Positions 1-10,417 are shown, counted from the stretch's first letter. The stretch: 64,000 nucleotides of DNA from Magnolia sinica (GCF_029962835.1 NC_080590.1:70023501-70087500), one strand, 5' to 3'. Notes: generated by a model not told the origin, from the sequence alone. A program made the numbers and translations.

Positions 1-337
1 TTGCTATTTGTGTACTCATTTTATCATGCTTATCTTGATTGCTTAAAATGATGCACATGAATGGTTATAACTAATAGGAATTACACTCCACACACTCATA
101 CATCCTACATAGACCAATTGCTTCAATTGTTCATTCTAAGTAGTCTATTGTTTGGTTCCTCTACTTGGCTTGGAAGCCTGTAGAGTTAAGTTTGATACAT
201 CTTCATTAATTGCATATTAGATCAAGATTGAGGAACTAGGATTTTAAATTGGCATAAATTTTATAAAGTCTTATTCACCCCCCTCTAGGACACTTTAACT
301 TATTCCATCTATTAGAGTGGTCTAAACCACAATTTCA
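1..337 (+). mobile_element. Copia element 1, 3' part of its 5' LTR
   Basis: This is the downstream end of a Ty1/copia long terminal repeat that begins before the window. It aligns by eye with 14937-15280, including the shared phrase around the CCCCCC run near 280 and the stretch about switching from a pyrimidine tract to ATTCCAT. It ends in CA at 336-337, two bases before a primer-binding site, which fixes the LTR boundary. Confidence 0.85.
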
Positions 338-339
338 AT

Positions 340-351
340 TAGTATCAGAGC
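340..351 (+). promoter_or_regulatory. Primer-binding site, tRNA-iMet type, element 1
   Basis: TAGTATCAGAGC follows the LTR end by two bases. The usual plant copia site is TGGTATCAGAGC, complementary to the 3' end of initiator tRNA-Met, so this copy has one change at the second base. It is where reverse transcription would be primed. Confidence 0.85.
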
Positions 352-413
352 TTTGTTCCTCTTGAAGGGTTTAATCACCTAGAGGAAGATCTATCTCAAC
401 TAAAGTTGGAATT

Positions 414-1570
414 ATGGGCAAAGGAGATGGAACATCAGTCTCACATCCTCCCATCTTTAATGGCTTAAATTATGCATATTGGAAAGCAAGAATGATCTAC
501 TTCTTACAGACTTTGGATCATGACGTTTGGGAGATAGTTGAGAATGGATATGTTGCTCCCACTGAACAAGTGGTACTTGAAAATGGTACAACTATATCTA
601 AACCTAAACCAAAAGAGAAGTGGACTCAATTTGATAAAGAAATGAGGATGTGCGAAGCTATAGCTATGAATGCAATTTACTATGGAGTTTGACTGGATGT
701 ATTCAGTCAGATAAGTATGTGCATAAACTCAAAAGCAGCATGGGAGTTATTAAAAACTACCCATGAAGGAACTAACACAGTAAAAATGTCCCGACTGCAA
801 CTTCTGACATCTCAATTTGAGAATATAAAGATGGAAGAACATGAGACATTCATGGAGTTTTTTACTAGGTTAAATGGCATATATAACTCCATGGGGGGTC
901 ATGGGAAAAGAATTCTGGTACCTAAAATTTGTAGGAAAATTTGAGATCGCTATCGGAACGATTTAACCCCAAGGTCACCACTATAGAGGAATGTAGGAAC
1001 ATTGAGGAAATGAAAGTAGAAGAACTAGTAGGTTCCCTACAAACCTTTGAACTACACCTCAAACCACACACAAAGTCCAAAAACAACACTCTTAAGACCT
1101 CTAAGAATATGATTGTAATAGAGGAAGAGGAAAGTGAAAATGAAGGTGGTGATGAGGAGGTAGCTCTCTTTGCTCAACAATTCAAAAAATTCTTCAACAA
1201 GAATCATGGAAAACCATACAATAACAAAGGAAAACAACTAGACAACAAGTGCCAAACAGGCAAACCATTTAAAAAGCCCAGGGAACTCTAGTGTTATAAC
1301 TGCAGGGAATATTGTCATCTATCCACGAATTGTCCCACTGAGAAATCGAAAGGAAAGGCTATGGCAGCCACATGGGATGACACGGATGAATCCAATTCTG
1401 AAAATAGTGATTCTGAGAGTGATAGAGACCAAAAATCCTTAAAAATACTTATGGCCTTCACCACTACAATCGTTCCCAGTTCAAGGGACAAAGAGGAAAG
1501 TGATGAAATGCAAGCCAAAGAGACACACACTTCTAAAAATGAGGAAGAAGTAGAAGAAGAAGAAAAATGA
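414..1570 (+). pseudogene. gag: Copia Gag, N-terminal part with first zinc knuckle (element 1)
   Basis: Gag forms the virus-like particle of the element. The start ATG at 414 opens MGKGDGTSVS followed by the W-K-A-R-M block typical of DUF4219/UBN2 copia Gag. The frame runs 414-692 (in-frame TGA at 690), resumes at 717-944, then shifts to a second frame from 941. A TAG at 1289 sits directly before a CCHC zinc knuckle (C-x2-C-x4-H-x4-C, 1292-1333); the related copies have a Gln codon there. An acidic Ser/Glu stretch follows to 1570. At least one frameshift and two stops make it non-functional. It is closely related in layout to the Gag at 28942. Confidence 0.88.
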
Positions 1571-2412
1571 TGATATCCATGATGCTTATGATCAACTTTA
1601 TATTCATAGCATCAGTGTCCTTACGAAACTCAGTGTTGCTGAAAATAAAAACAAACAATTGCAAGATGATTTGAACAAAACTCTAGAAATTCATACCCAT
1701 TTGATAAATGATCTTCAGCAATACCATATGGAAAATGACAAACTAGAAAGGAAAACTACTTCCCTCACATTTGAAATGCTAAAATTAAACAAACAGATTG
1801 AACTCTTAGAATCTGAAAATATGCACCTAAAGAATGAAAATCATAAACTTATTTTTGATTTAGGTAAATCAAAACAATCTGTTGAACTTAGTCATAGATT
1901 CTCCCAAAGCAGCGAAAAACTAGAAAAACTTCTAGGAATGGGAAGAACACAAAAGGATAAGAGAGGCTTAGGTTATGAATCTTGTAAATCAAACTCCTTT
2001 ATGATTAAGAAAAATATGGCATATGGAAGCAATAGTAAGGTCATCCCTATATGTCATTTATGTGGAGACTTAGGACATTACAGGTTTGAGTATCTTACGG
2101 TTGGAAAGTCTCACTCCACGTCCAGTTTGAACTTTTCTGGAAAATTCAAACCAACCGGAAGAACAATGCAGAATGTCAAGAGTCCTTAAATATACATACC
2201 AAAAGAAGGAAGGAAACATCCTACTCCACCCAAAAATGACAAAAAGGATGGAGGAGTTATTGAATCGGGTGTCACAACTAAATCATAAAACCAAAGAATT
2301 AATGAAACAAAGAAATCTGATTCAATTGCCCAAAAAATCTAAACATGCCCATGGTAAAGGCAAAGTGCCTTCACCAAGAAAAGTTGTTACCAAATGGGTA
2401 GTGAAAAACTAG
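1571..2412 (+). pseudogene. gag: Copia Gag, C-terminal coiled coil and second knuckle (element 1)
   Basis: After the acidic part of Gag, residues rich in Leu, Glu, Lys and Asn (1659-1950) read as a long coiled coil, followed by a phrase around KLEKLLGMGR shared with the copy at 30200. A second zinc knuckle lies at 2052-2093, but its last ligand is Tyr instead of Cys. The frame shifts near 2173-2189 and ends with TAG at 2410. A Gag with coiled coil and two separated knuckles is longer than most copia Gags and fits the Sirevirus-type lineage. Confidence 0.8.
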
Positions 2413-2823
2413 GACACTTGCCTGATAATTCATTCTGATCTTAATATAGGTGATGGTTCCAAGTGGTATCTAGATAGCGGTTGCTCTAGGCACATGACTG
2501 GTGACCATTCCCACTTCTACGACTATTCAAAATTTGATGGTGTGATGGTCACATTTGGAGACGGGAGTTCTGCCAAGATAATTAGGCAAGGAACAATTAT
2601 TGGCCCTGAGATGACCATGATTGAAGATGTTCTTTGCATAAAAGGATTGAAACACAATCTTCTTAGTATCTTACAAATCTGTGACAAAGAACACATGGTC
2701 ATATTCTCCAAAGAAGAGTGCAAGATCGTAGACCTATCAGGAAAATGTATTATGAAGGGTCTTCACTCAAGTAACAACTACTACGTAATTGAAAGTAGTA
2801 GAAAGAATGATTCGGCTATCTGA
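2413..2823 (+). pseudogene. Copia aspartic protease and pre-integrase start (element 1)
   Basis: This frame carries the retropepsin motif L-D-S-G-C-S-R-H, with the catalytic Asp codon at 2473, and the downstream block around LKHNLLSI that precedes the integrase in copia polyproteins. It would cleave the Gag-Pol precursor. A stop at 2821 follows; the next readable residues, around W-H-Q-N-L, resemble the first residues of the integrase zinc-finger module and then the homology ends. No integrase core, RT or RNase H follows before the next ORF. Confidence 0.85.
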
Positions 2824-3089
2824 TACCACGTGACCAAGAATGATATGTCTAAGTCATGGCATCAAAACTTGGATATGTGTGAAATGATGCTTTTTTTGTG
2901 ATCTTCATGATATATTAGAGGATTTTAAACCTCTAAATTCTTTTTGAACATAAACATAGTAAATGTTTATAATTTTGACTCTCACACATTTTGTTTAAAT
3001 TCCGTTGAGTGTACAACTTGATGAAAAGTAAAACTATGACATACATCTCTTCGAAACATCTCGAGGCACCCAAAACAAAGTTGAACTTA
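2824..3089 (+). other. Non-coding remnant after protease (element 1)
   Basis: No reading frame. The stretch is AT-rich and aligns loosely with 31320-31560 of element 2, sharing phrases such as a TAAACAT...TGTTTATAATTTTG block. The shared position of the loss of pol in both elements indicates inheritance from one deleted founder. Confidence 0.6.
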
Positions 3090-3301
3090 TTGCTTCAATG
3101 ATACATTCGATGATACATTCAATGAATCGAATGATACTTCGATGGCATCAAAACAATTTCGATGACATCGAAGTAGTAACAGGAACTGAAATGTCAAACA
3201 CTATCAGCTAACATCAAACACCTCTTCGATGACACTTTACTCTGATTGATCGATGTCATCGAATCAATTTCGATTACATTGAAGATCCACGACTTATAAA
3301 A
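3090..3301 (+). promoter_or_regulatory. Internal palindrome cluster with TATA-like box before the aORF (element 1)
   Basis: Several copies of a short near-palindrome of the form TCGATGACATCGA or TTCGATGTCATCGAA lie between 3090 and 3290, followed by TTATAAAA at 3294-3301. The same palindrome family upstream of a TATA-like box occurs in the U3 part of the copia LTRs in this window. The box lies 256 bp before the ATG at 3550; the same spacing in element 2 is 258 bp. I infer an internal promoter for the aORF. Confidence 0.55.
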
Positions 3302-3549
3302 GATCAGGTGAGTGAAAAAATCCATTTTTTGGCAGAAAGTCATCTTCTTCACTTCCCTTCCGTCCATTGAAGCTGTGGTGGTGGTCCTGAGCTCAAATCA
3401 AAATTTCCTGGTAAAAACCCCACATCCCTTCACTCTAGTTTGTACAGTTAGGTTGAATACAAGATTATATTGCATCTAGGGTATATCCTAGGAATTTTTG
3501 TTTCTTCTTCCAAATTTTCCTTTCACCTCTTCATCTTTTTGAGAGATCT

Positions 3550-4219
3550 ATGTCTCATCAATCATGGCCAAAGACAAAGGCAAAGCCCCGACCAAAGGAT
3601 CTTCTCAACCCTACATATAAAATACTTCACAATATTTTTAGCACAAATGTCTATCCTTGTGAGGTTTCCAACAACAAGCTCTCTCCCTACATCCTTAACG
3701 TTCTATATGATGCTCACCAAGGGATTCAAGTGTGTCTACCCATTCTTCTCATACAATAGTTAATTCATGTTGTTACAGTAGAACATCTTATCACACTTCC
3801 TTTCCCGTGTCTTATGTCCAAGCTCTCCCGATTTGTTGGACTACTATCATCGAGTGATTACCCATATCCTGTGCCTGATTCAATTACGAAACCATTTGTA
3901 GTCTGAACATAACTGAAATGTCTTTCGTGCCCGTCCGACTAGTCAGACCTCAAGCATGGGAAATTCGGTGCACAGCGCGCGCAGGATGTTTCGAGAAAAT
4001 GATCTCGCTCGACATCTCCTCAACGGTCAATCAGACATGACGGATCATCTTGACAACTATGAAACTCGACTCTTTCAAATCGAGCAGATGCTGACGGCCT
4101 TGCAGCATACGGCACAACAAATCCTGGATTCATTACCTTATTGTCGTACAGATGCAAGTTCCCATACTCTACAGCAGCTCCTTTTTACATCATCATCATC
4201 ACATACACTTGCCTATTGA
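3550..4219 (+). pseudogene. Additional ORF with plant transposon protein domain, shortened (element 1)
   Basis: Position: after the Gag-protease region, in the slot where Sireviruses carry an env-like ORF. The ATG at 3550 is followed by a basic start (W-P-K-T-K-A-K), then directly by the second half of the putative plant transposon protein domain, with the pattern Y-x-I-L-H-x-I-F...V-Y-P...CLP (3607-3759). Compared with element 2 about 150 residues of the N-terminal half of the domain are missing, so there is an internal deletion. After a stop at 3757 and frame changes, 3956-4219 encodes the C-terminal coiled coil (residues around TRLFQIEQMLTALQ). Function unknown; not an obvious envelope protein, since no signal peptide or membrane anchor is seen. 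Confidence 0.65.
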
Positions 4220-4738
4220 TACTTAGGGCCATGGATATCTTTTCGGGTACCCTAAGTATATGTATGTATGTGATGACTTACTGACATGGATAGTCTAACT
4301 GGTTGTTGTGTCATGCCCTTGGAAGGGCTAAATGTTTTGAAATATTTCTAGTTGATTGGTTATGCCCATGGATGGGCTAACTATTTTGGTTTGAGGAGGT
4401 TATTATTTTCTGGATATTTTCTTTTTGGAATGCTTGGATGTTTAAATGATGTATGTCTACCAAGCTTGGGCAGTATGATATTGGTTAAATGATGCTAAAT
4501 CTCTATATTGCACATATGTTTGAATGATATCTATGCTTGGAATTAAGGTTATATATTGTGCAATGATGTTTAAATATCCTCCTCTCTATTGATTCTCCTC
4601 TTTGCAAGTGTAACTTCAGTCATACTCTATGCTATTGCTATACACTGACCCTTTGCCAATCATTGACGAAAAGGGGGAAAACAATCCCACCATGTAAACT
4701 CTATGTTTGTATACTTTCAAAACATGGTGATGCATGGG
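4220..4738 (+). other. Element 1 3' untranslated region up to the broken end
   Basis: Non-coding stretch after the aORF that aligns with 37174-37800 of element 2. It contains two small hairpins (listed separately), the shared phrase ACCAAGCTTGGGCAGTAT, and a purine-rich AAAAGGGGGAAAA run at 4670-4682 that matches the first polypurine motif of element 2. Element 1 sequence stops near 4738, where gypsy integrase sequence begins. Confidence 0.65.
4315..4377 (+). repeat. Pair of TGGA-loop hairpins (element 1)
   Basis: GCCCTTGGAAGGGC at 4315-4328 and GCCCATGGATGGGC at 4364-4377 each fold into a 5-bp stem with a TGGA loop. The closing pair differs (T-A against A-T) while pairing is kept, which is covariation. 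Element 2 has the same pair at 37329-37342 and 37368-37381. Confidence 0.6.
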
Positions 4739-6264
4739 CCAAGCAAACTACGCTCGCCAACCTCTGCCCAACAATGCGGTGCTCTGCACGGGTGACCATA
4801 CAACGCCTCATAGGGAGCCATGCCGATACTCGCCTGGAAACTGTTATTATACGCGAACTCTGCATACTGAAGACAATCATCCCAACTGTCCTTGAAATCC
4901 AAAACACAAGCTCGCAACATGTCTTCCAGGACCTGATTCACGCGCTCCGTCTGCCCATCTGTTTGCGGATGAAACGCGGTGCTGAACTTCAGTTTCACAC
5001 CCATCGCTTCCTGAATACGAGTCCAGAAGATAGATGTGAAACGCGTGTCTCTATCAAACACAATCTCCAGGGGAACTCCATGCAGACGTACTATCTCCTT
5101 GATATACAACCTAGCTAACTCGTCTGCAGAGTTTGTGACTCTGATCGGTAAGAAATGCGCCGACTTCGTCAATCGGTCGACGATCACCCAAATAGAGTCA
5201 TATCCCTTCCTCGTTCTCGGCAACCCAGAGATAAAATCCATAGAGATGAAGTCCCACTTCCATTCTGCTATGGGCATGGGCTGCAGCAACCCAGGAGGTC
5301 GGCGATGCTCTGCCTTGACCTGCTGGCACGTGAGACAACGAGAAACAAACTCAGCAATCTGAACCTTCATATTGTCCCACCAATATGATCTCCTCATATC
5401 CTGATACATCTTCGTGCTACCTGGATGTATCGCAAGCTTAGAACTATGGGCCAACTCGAGAACCTCCCGTCTCAAGTCAGGGATGTCAGGAACACATAAC
5501 CGGCCACGAAATCGTAGGCCCCCATCAGAACTAATACTCCAGTCAGAGTTCTCATCTGTACCAACCCGCTTCCTCATCTTCACCAAAAGCTCATCATCTG
5601 CCTGAGCTGCAACGAGCCTTTCATCGATAAGGGGCTGTACACGAATGTGTGCGATAACCTCATACGGCTCAGCCACCATAAGCTTCTGCTCAAAATCTTG
5701 CACAAACTTCAACATATCCCACTCTGCTATCATTAGCGGAGCCGCAAACTCAATAGCCTTCTTGCGACCCAACGCATCTGCCACAAGGTTCGCCTTGCCC
5801 GGATGGTAAGAAACATCGAAATTAAAGTCCTTCAATGTTTCCATCCATCGGTGCTGCCTCATATTCAAGTCACGCTGTGTGAAAATATACTTAAGGCTCT
5901 TGTGGTCGCAAAAGAGCTCGAACTCCTCACCATAGAGGTAATGTCTCCAGAGCTTTAATGCGAAAATGACAGCTGCTAACTCCAGGTCGTGCGTAGGGTA
6001 ATTCTCTTCGTGTTTCCTCAACTGACGCGAAGCATAAGCAATCACCCTGTCCTTCTGCATAAGGACACAACCCAGGCCAATGTGAGAGGTGTCAGTTTAT
6101 ATAATATACTTAACCCCTTGCTCTGGCAATACTAGCACAGGGGCGGACGTCACCTTGTCCTTCAGCTCTTGAAAAGCTAACTCCGCCTTCTCATTCCAAG
6201 CAAACTTCAAATCCTTCCATGTCAATTGTGACAACGGTCTAGCAATCTTCGAGAAGTCTTGAAT
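4739..6264 (-). pseudogene. pol: Gypsy A RNase H and integrase
   Basis: Continues the RT in the same frame after a TGA at 6271. RNase H shows the Y-A-S-R-Q-L and THDLELAAV blocks (about 5920-6040) and the V-A-D-A-L-G end typical of Ty3/gypsy. Integrase follows: HHCC zinc finger ending in C-L-T-C-Q-Q, core with M-D-F-I-S-G-L, F-D-R-D-T-R-F (usually S-D-R-D), and the catalytic Glu in GQTERVNQ, i.e. a D,D-35-E type core. An extra stop (TAA) lies near 6100 inside the start of RNase H. The frame runs into copia sequence after the GERSLLGP block, so the C-terminus and chromodomain are cut off. Confidence 0.9.
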
Positions 6265-6270
6265 GAAGCG

Positions 6271-7322
6271 TCAATAATAGCCTGCAAGACCCAGAAAGCT
6301 CCTTACCTCAGTAACTGAACCAGGCTGCTTCCAGTCCTGCACTGTAGCTACCTTGGCAAGATCGACAGTTATCCCTTCCTTGGACACCACATGTCCAAGG
6401 AACTTGACTTCCTCTTTCCAGAAATCACACTTCTTGAACTGCGCAACAAGTTGATTCTTCCTAAGAGTATCCAAAACCGCTCTTAAGTGCTCCTCGTGTT
6501 CTTCCCGGCTCGCCGAATAAATTAAGATGTCATCGATAAAGACAATGATGAATCGGAACAAGAATGGCCGAAACACCCTGTTCATCAGATCCATGAAGAC
6601 GGCCGGTGCGTTTATAAGACCGAACGACATCACAAGGAACTTATAATGACTAAAGCTAGTCCTGAAAGCGGTCTTCTGCACGTCCCCATCCTTGACGCGC
6701 AACTGATGATACCCTGACTGCAGATCAACCTTCGAAAAATACCGCGCCCCTTTCAATTGATCAAACAAATCATCAATCCTGGGCAAAGGGTACTTATTCT
6801 TCACAGTTACCAAATTCAGCCTGCGATAATCAATACATAACCGCAAGGAACCATCCTTCTTCTTCACAAACAAAACAGGTGCTCCCCAAGGAGACACACT
6901 AGGCTGAATAAAACCCAAATTCAGCAAACCATCTATCTGCTTCCTCAACTCCTCCATTTCACTCGGAGGCATACGATAGGTGGGTAATGAAATGGGCGCC
7001 GCACCAGGCATGAGGTCGATAGCAAAATTAATCTCATGCTGAGGAGGTAATCCAGGAATCAAATCAAACACATCTTCAAACTCCTGAACTACCGGCGTGC
7101 TAACTAACGCCGATTCAGCCATACTCTCCAGCAGAGAAGTATAATAATTAATACGAAAAGGGTAACTGACCTGAACTCGGAAAGTAACTGTCTCGCCATC
7201 AGGTCCATGGATGGTCACCGACCTTGCTTCACAATCAATCTCAGCTCGCATCCTCGAGAGCCAATCCATACCCATAATAACATCGTAATGATAAAGAGGT
7301 GTGACAAAGAAATTAACACGGA
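6271..7322 (-). pseudogene. pol: Gypsy A reverse transcriptase
   Basis: Copies element RNA into DNA. The frame runs from the end of the protease (block with D-V-I-M-G-M-D-W-L) through the [23 protein letters not shown] and the catalytic F-I-D-D-I-L, with the two Asp codons at 6529-6534. The thumb/connection part ([10 protein letters not shown]) ends at TGA 6271, where Arg is expected; CGA to TGA is a likely change. Otherwise this region is one of the better preserved in the window. Confidence 0.93.
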
Positions 7323-7559
7323 TCAATCCACTTCCAAGACCAAACAATGCATACAACGCTTGCTCATAGTAGAGGAAATCCCCGTAGCGGTAGTAAGCAT
7401 CACTCCTTGCATAGAAACAGTTCTCAAACCCAAACGCCTAACTGCTGCATAAGATATAAGAGAAGTAGTGGACCCTGTATCCACCAACATAGAAATGAGA
7501 ATACCTTCAATGTGCGCTGTCACCTTGAAGGATCTCGACACCAAGTCAAACATAGGCAC
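7323..7559 (-). pseudogene. Gypsy A aspartic protease
   Basis: Short frame with the retropepsin active site V-D-T-G-S-T-T-S (catalytic Asp codon at 7479-7481), preceded by residues F-D-L-V. It is the processing protease of the Gag-Pol precursor. Its frame differs from the RT frame, with which it overlaps around 7323-7356, so at least one frameshift separates them; a TGA or TAG at 7579 separates it from Gag. Confidence 0.85.
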
Positions 7560-7580
7560 TTCAGCTGCGAGCGTATGAAC

Positions 7581-8838
7581 TCAAGCCTGCTGCTGACGAT
7601 TCAGCGGAGGAACCATGGGCTGCTGAGGTGGCCTGAAGCTAGGAACTGCAGGTCTGAAGGATGGATGAGCTAGTGCTGAACGAAGAGGTGGAGGAGAAAT
7701 AACCTGAGGCATCGGACGGCTAATCCTCTGTGGTGGAGTAAAACCACTGGCCCGCATACATGAAAAGTAAAAACAGTCCAAATGCCTCGTCTTCCCACAA
7801 TACGAACAGCGAAGATCAGCTCTCATCTGCTGAGCGGGCGGCGCTGAACGCCTAAGAGGAGAATCTGCTCGCGGCCTCTTGCCGAGAAAAGGGGCACCCT
7901 GAAAAATCCGGTCGCGGCCTAGGAGCCATCGGTGCTCGCATACGGGACGACCTATCCCCGTCCTACTCTGCTCGCAAGGACATGCTCACCAACTCCGCAT
8001 AAGAAGAAATGCTGGCACAGCGAATCTTCGATCGGATCTCAGGTCTCAATCCCTCAGAGAACCGCCGCATCCTCATCAACTGATCGCCAAGAATCAAAGG
8101 CACATACCGACCCAGCTCAGTGAACCGGTTCTCATACTCCGTCACCGACAACCCTCCCTAGCGGAGGCGGAGAAACTCACTCTCCTTCTCATGTTGGTAC
8201 GTAATCGGGAAATACTTCTCGTGGAAGCGTGCCTTAAACGCCTGCCACGACTACACAAAACCTTCCTTGACAGTACGAAGAACACTATCCCACCATAGAC
8301 TAGCCTCCTTCTCAAACATAAAGGAGGCAAGCTCAACCTGCTCAACCTCAGAGCAGTGCAGCGGTCTCAGCATCTTAGAGATGTGGTTGATCTAATACTC
8401 AGCCTCCTCGGGTCTGTGAGAACCCGCAAATGTAGGAGGTCGCAAGCGCTGGAATCGCTCAAAAGTGTCGCTCGCACTAGCACTCCCAGATGGAGGCATA
8501 GGTGAAGCAGGTGGAGTCGCCCCCACTGACTGAGCAAAGATGCCAGCCATGGAAGAGAGGAACTCTTGTTGCTGCTGCTGGTGCTGCTGGTGCTAAATCT
8601 GTTGCTGCTGCATCAACAACATCACCTGCTCAAACCTATCAATAGGCGGAGCAGACGAAGGTGCACGGCTCGGCTCAGGAACCGAGGGCATGACTGGAGG
8701 AGCCATAGGTGTCGGCCCAACACCGGCATGAGATGGGCCCGCCTGTGGATCCGACTGGCTATTGCTCGAGGGAGGAACCCCAGCAAGCGACTCAATCAAA
8801 GAGAGACTGGCCGAAGACTTCGAACCCTTAGGAGGCAT
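7581..8838 (-). pseudogene. gag: Gypsy A Gag
   Basis: The ATG at 8838 (MPPKGSKS) matches the start of the partial gag at 63821 (MPPKTT). Layout: Pro/Ser-rich N-terminus, a Gln-rich tract (about 8560-8600), the retrotransposon Gag capsid domain (A-S-L-W-W-D, F-Y/F-E-K-Y-F-P; 8100-8330), and a degenerate zinc knuckle near 7800 (C-S-Y-C-G-K-T-R-H..., last Cys not in place). Stops occur near 8593, 8396, 8253 and 8160 and the frame changes between 7963 and 7826. The Gag lies downstream of the aORF by 289 bp. Confidence 0.85.
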
Positions 8839-9127
8839 CCCTACATTCAACAGAGGATGCAACCTGTCAGATTCTACGTCCACATAATCCATCCACACAG
8901 CATTCACAGCACAACTCCAAAGATAAACAATATGCATTCCATTAAACAAAATCATCCCAATACAAGTAGTGCAGCATTACATGAATCATGACAGGAAAGC
9001 ATGTGAACTACAACATCTAACACTTCAAACAACCACAAACAACTACAAACAACTCCAATTACAAAGCCAACAACGGCTACACACAGAAAGAAACAACAAA
9101 CAAAGTAAAGGACGGCTACACCAATAA
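8839..9127 (-). other. 289-bp spacer between aORF and gag (gypsy A)
   Basis: Non-coding, A-rich on the plus strand with repeated AAACAACTACAAACAACT-like phrases at 9025-9060. Exactly as long as the spacer at 63532-63820 of gypsy C. It ends, in element direction, with GAATGTAG followed by GG and the gag ATG, a possible splice acceptor. Confidence 0.6.
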
Positions 9128-10417
9128 CTACTCGTCGAAATCAGGAGATGGAGGCGGGGCACCCTCATCCTGTAAGCAACATAGGATAGACTTCAAAGTT
9201 CGAGTCACCTTTTTAAACTTATGCCTCACAAGGGCTCGAAGATCCACAATATCCTGGCATAGAACAGCCTGCCCTTCTTCAAGCCGTGTGAGACGGGCAT
9301 CCCTGGCAGTCTGGTCTGTGCTCTGCTCTAGTGCCACAGGAGGAGAGCTCTCACTCGTATCCTGTGCCTCTACCTCTTCCTCGTCCTGCTCTGTTTCTTT
9401 CTCAATCTCAGCACCACCTTTAGTATAATTCTCTTCATCATCGCTCTCTGACTCATCCTCACTCTCTGAGGCTTGTCAACCAGACTCGATCTCCATCTGC
9501 TCAAGGGTCGTCAGGCTAATATGACGAACAGGAACCGACTTCTCTGCTCCAAGCCTATAACTAAACTCATGTGCAAGCTTACAAATGAGACGGCCAAAAG
9601 GAAGCGACTCGGTCCTCCTAGTCGAACGAGCGATGAGAATAATCTGGCGCAGGATATATGTCGGCACACACAACTTCGCTTTTTTCCCCACCTGATACAG
9701 AAAATCTACCATCAGGTGCGTACACTCGCTGCGGTTGCTCCACCTTGGGTATACATTGAACGTACACATGTGGTGAAGCAAACGGAAGTCGTCTGTCATG
9801 TAGGTAGCCAGAAGACTCCTATTAGGCTGCCATTCGACCAGACGACCACACAAGGATCGGGTGCGACGATCCCTCTTGCGCATACTGTTCACATTCTTCT
9901 CGCTGGCATGCACCTCACCAAGTGGCACATTCGGGAGTCGGGATATCAAAGCGACATTGACCATAGCTTCCCGACCACTACCACAAGGAGTCTTGAACTA
10001 CAGAGGCTCCAGTGAAGGATCATGAATATTGGCATAAAAAGCTCGAATAGTACTTGCATTCGCGCGATACTCACCCTCAAACAAGGGACACCAACCAACC
10101 CCTTCCAGGCGCTCCAACAACAGAAACTCGCCATATAGCCACGGATCAACATGAGCCTCAAAAAGGACTATACGGCCTTCATAGACTCTATAGGATAGCT
10201 CCACCAATAAGGTTCTACTAATAGGAGCTCGAGGATTGAGGTCCCGCTTGGTCTGGAATTCACGAGTGGCAGACGTGCTCGCGGCGGCACCTCTCGGCCT
10301 CCGTGCACGGGTTGGGCGGCTAAGCCCGGCTTCATCCACGGGCGCTCTCTTCTTCCCCATCAAAGAAAGAAGGGAGGAAATGGAAAATATGGCCGTGATG
10401 AACTCAAAGAGGGCCAT
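9128..10417 (-). pseudogene. Additional ORF with plant transposon protein domain (gypsy A)
   Basis: One reading frame of about 429 codons between the PBS and gag, broken only by stops at 9998 and 9476. From the ATG at 10417: a hydrophobic stretch of about 19 residues (MALFEFITAIFSISSLLSL), a basic block beginning MGKKR, then the PTPD with the hallmark I-R-A-F-Y-A-N and V-Y-P-R-W-S-N blocks, an acidic linker, and a C-terminal coiled coil (around ARLTRLEEGQAVL). The stop at 9998 is TAG where gypsy C has CAG. It is colinear with 62218-63531 over its whole length. Family function is unknown; the conservation of frame in two copies shows it was a real protein gene. Confidence 0.8.

Noticed and set aside
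4663..5362. Plus-strand frames opposite gypsy A integrase
   Set aside because: Antisense shadow of a clear integrase frame.
9473..10015. Long open frame on the plus strand across gypsy A's aORF
   Set aside because: It is the antisense of the aORF on the minus strand; it has no recognisable domain, while the minus frame aligns with gypsy C.
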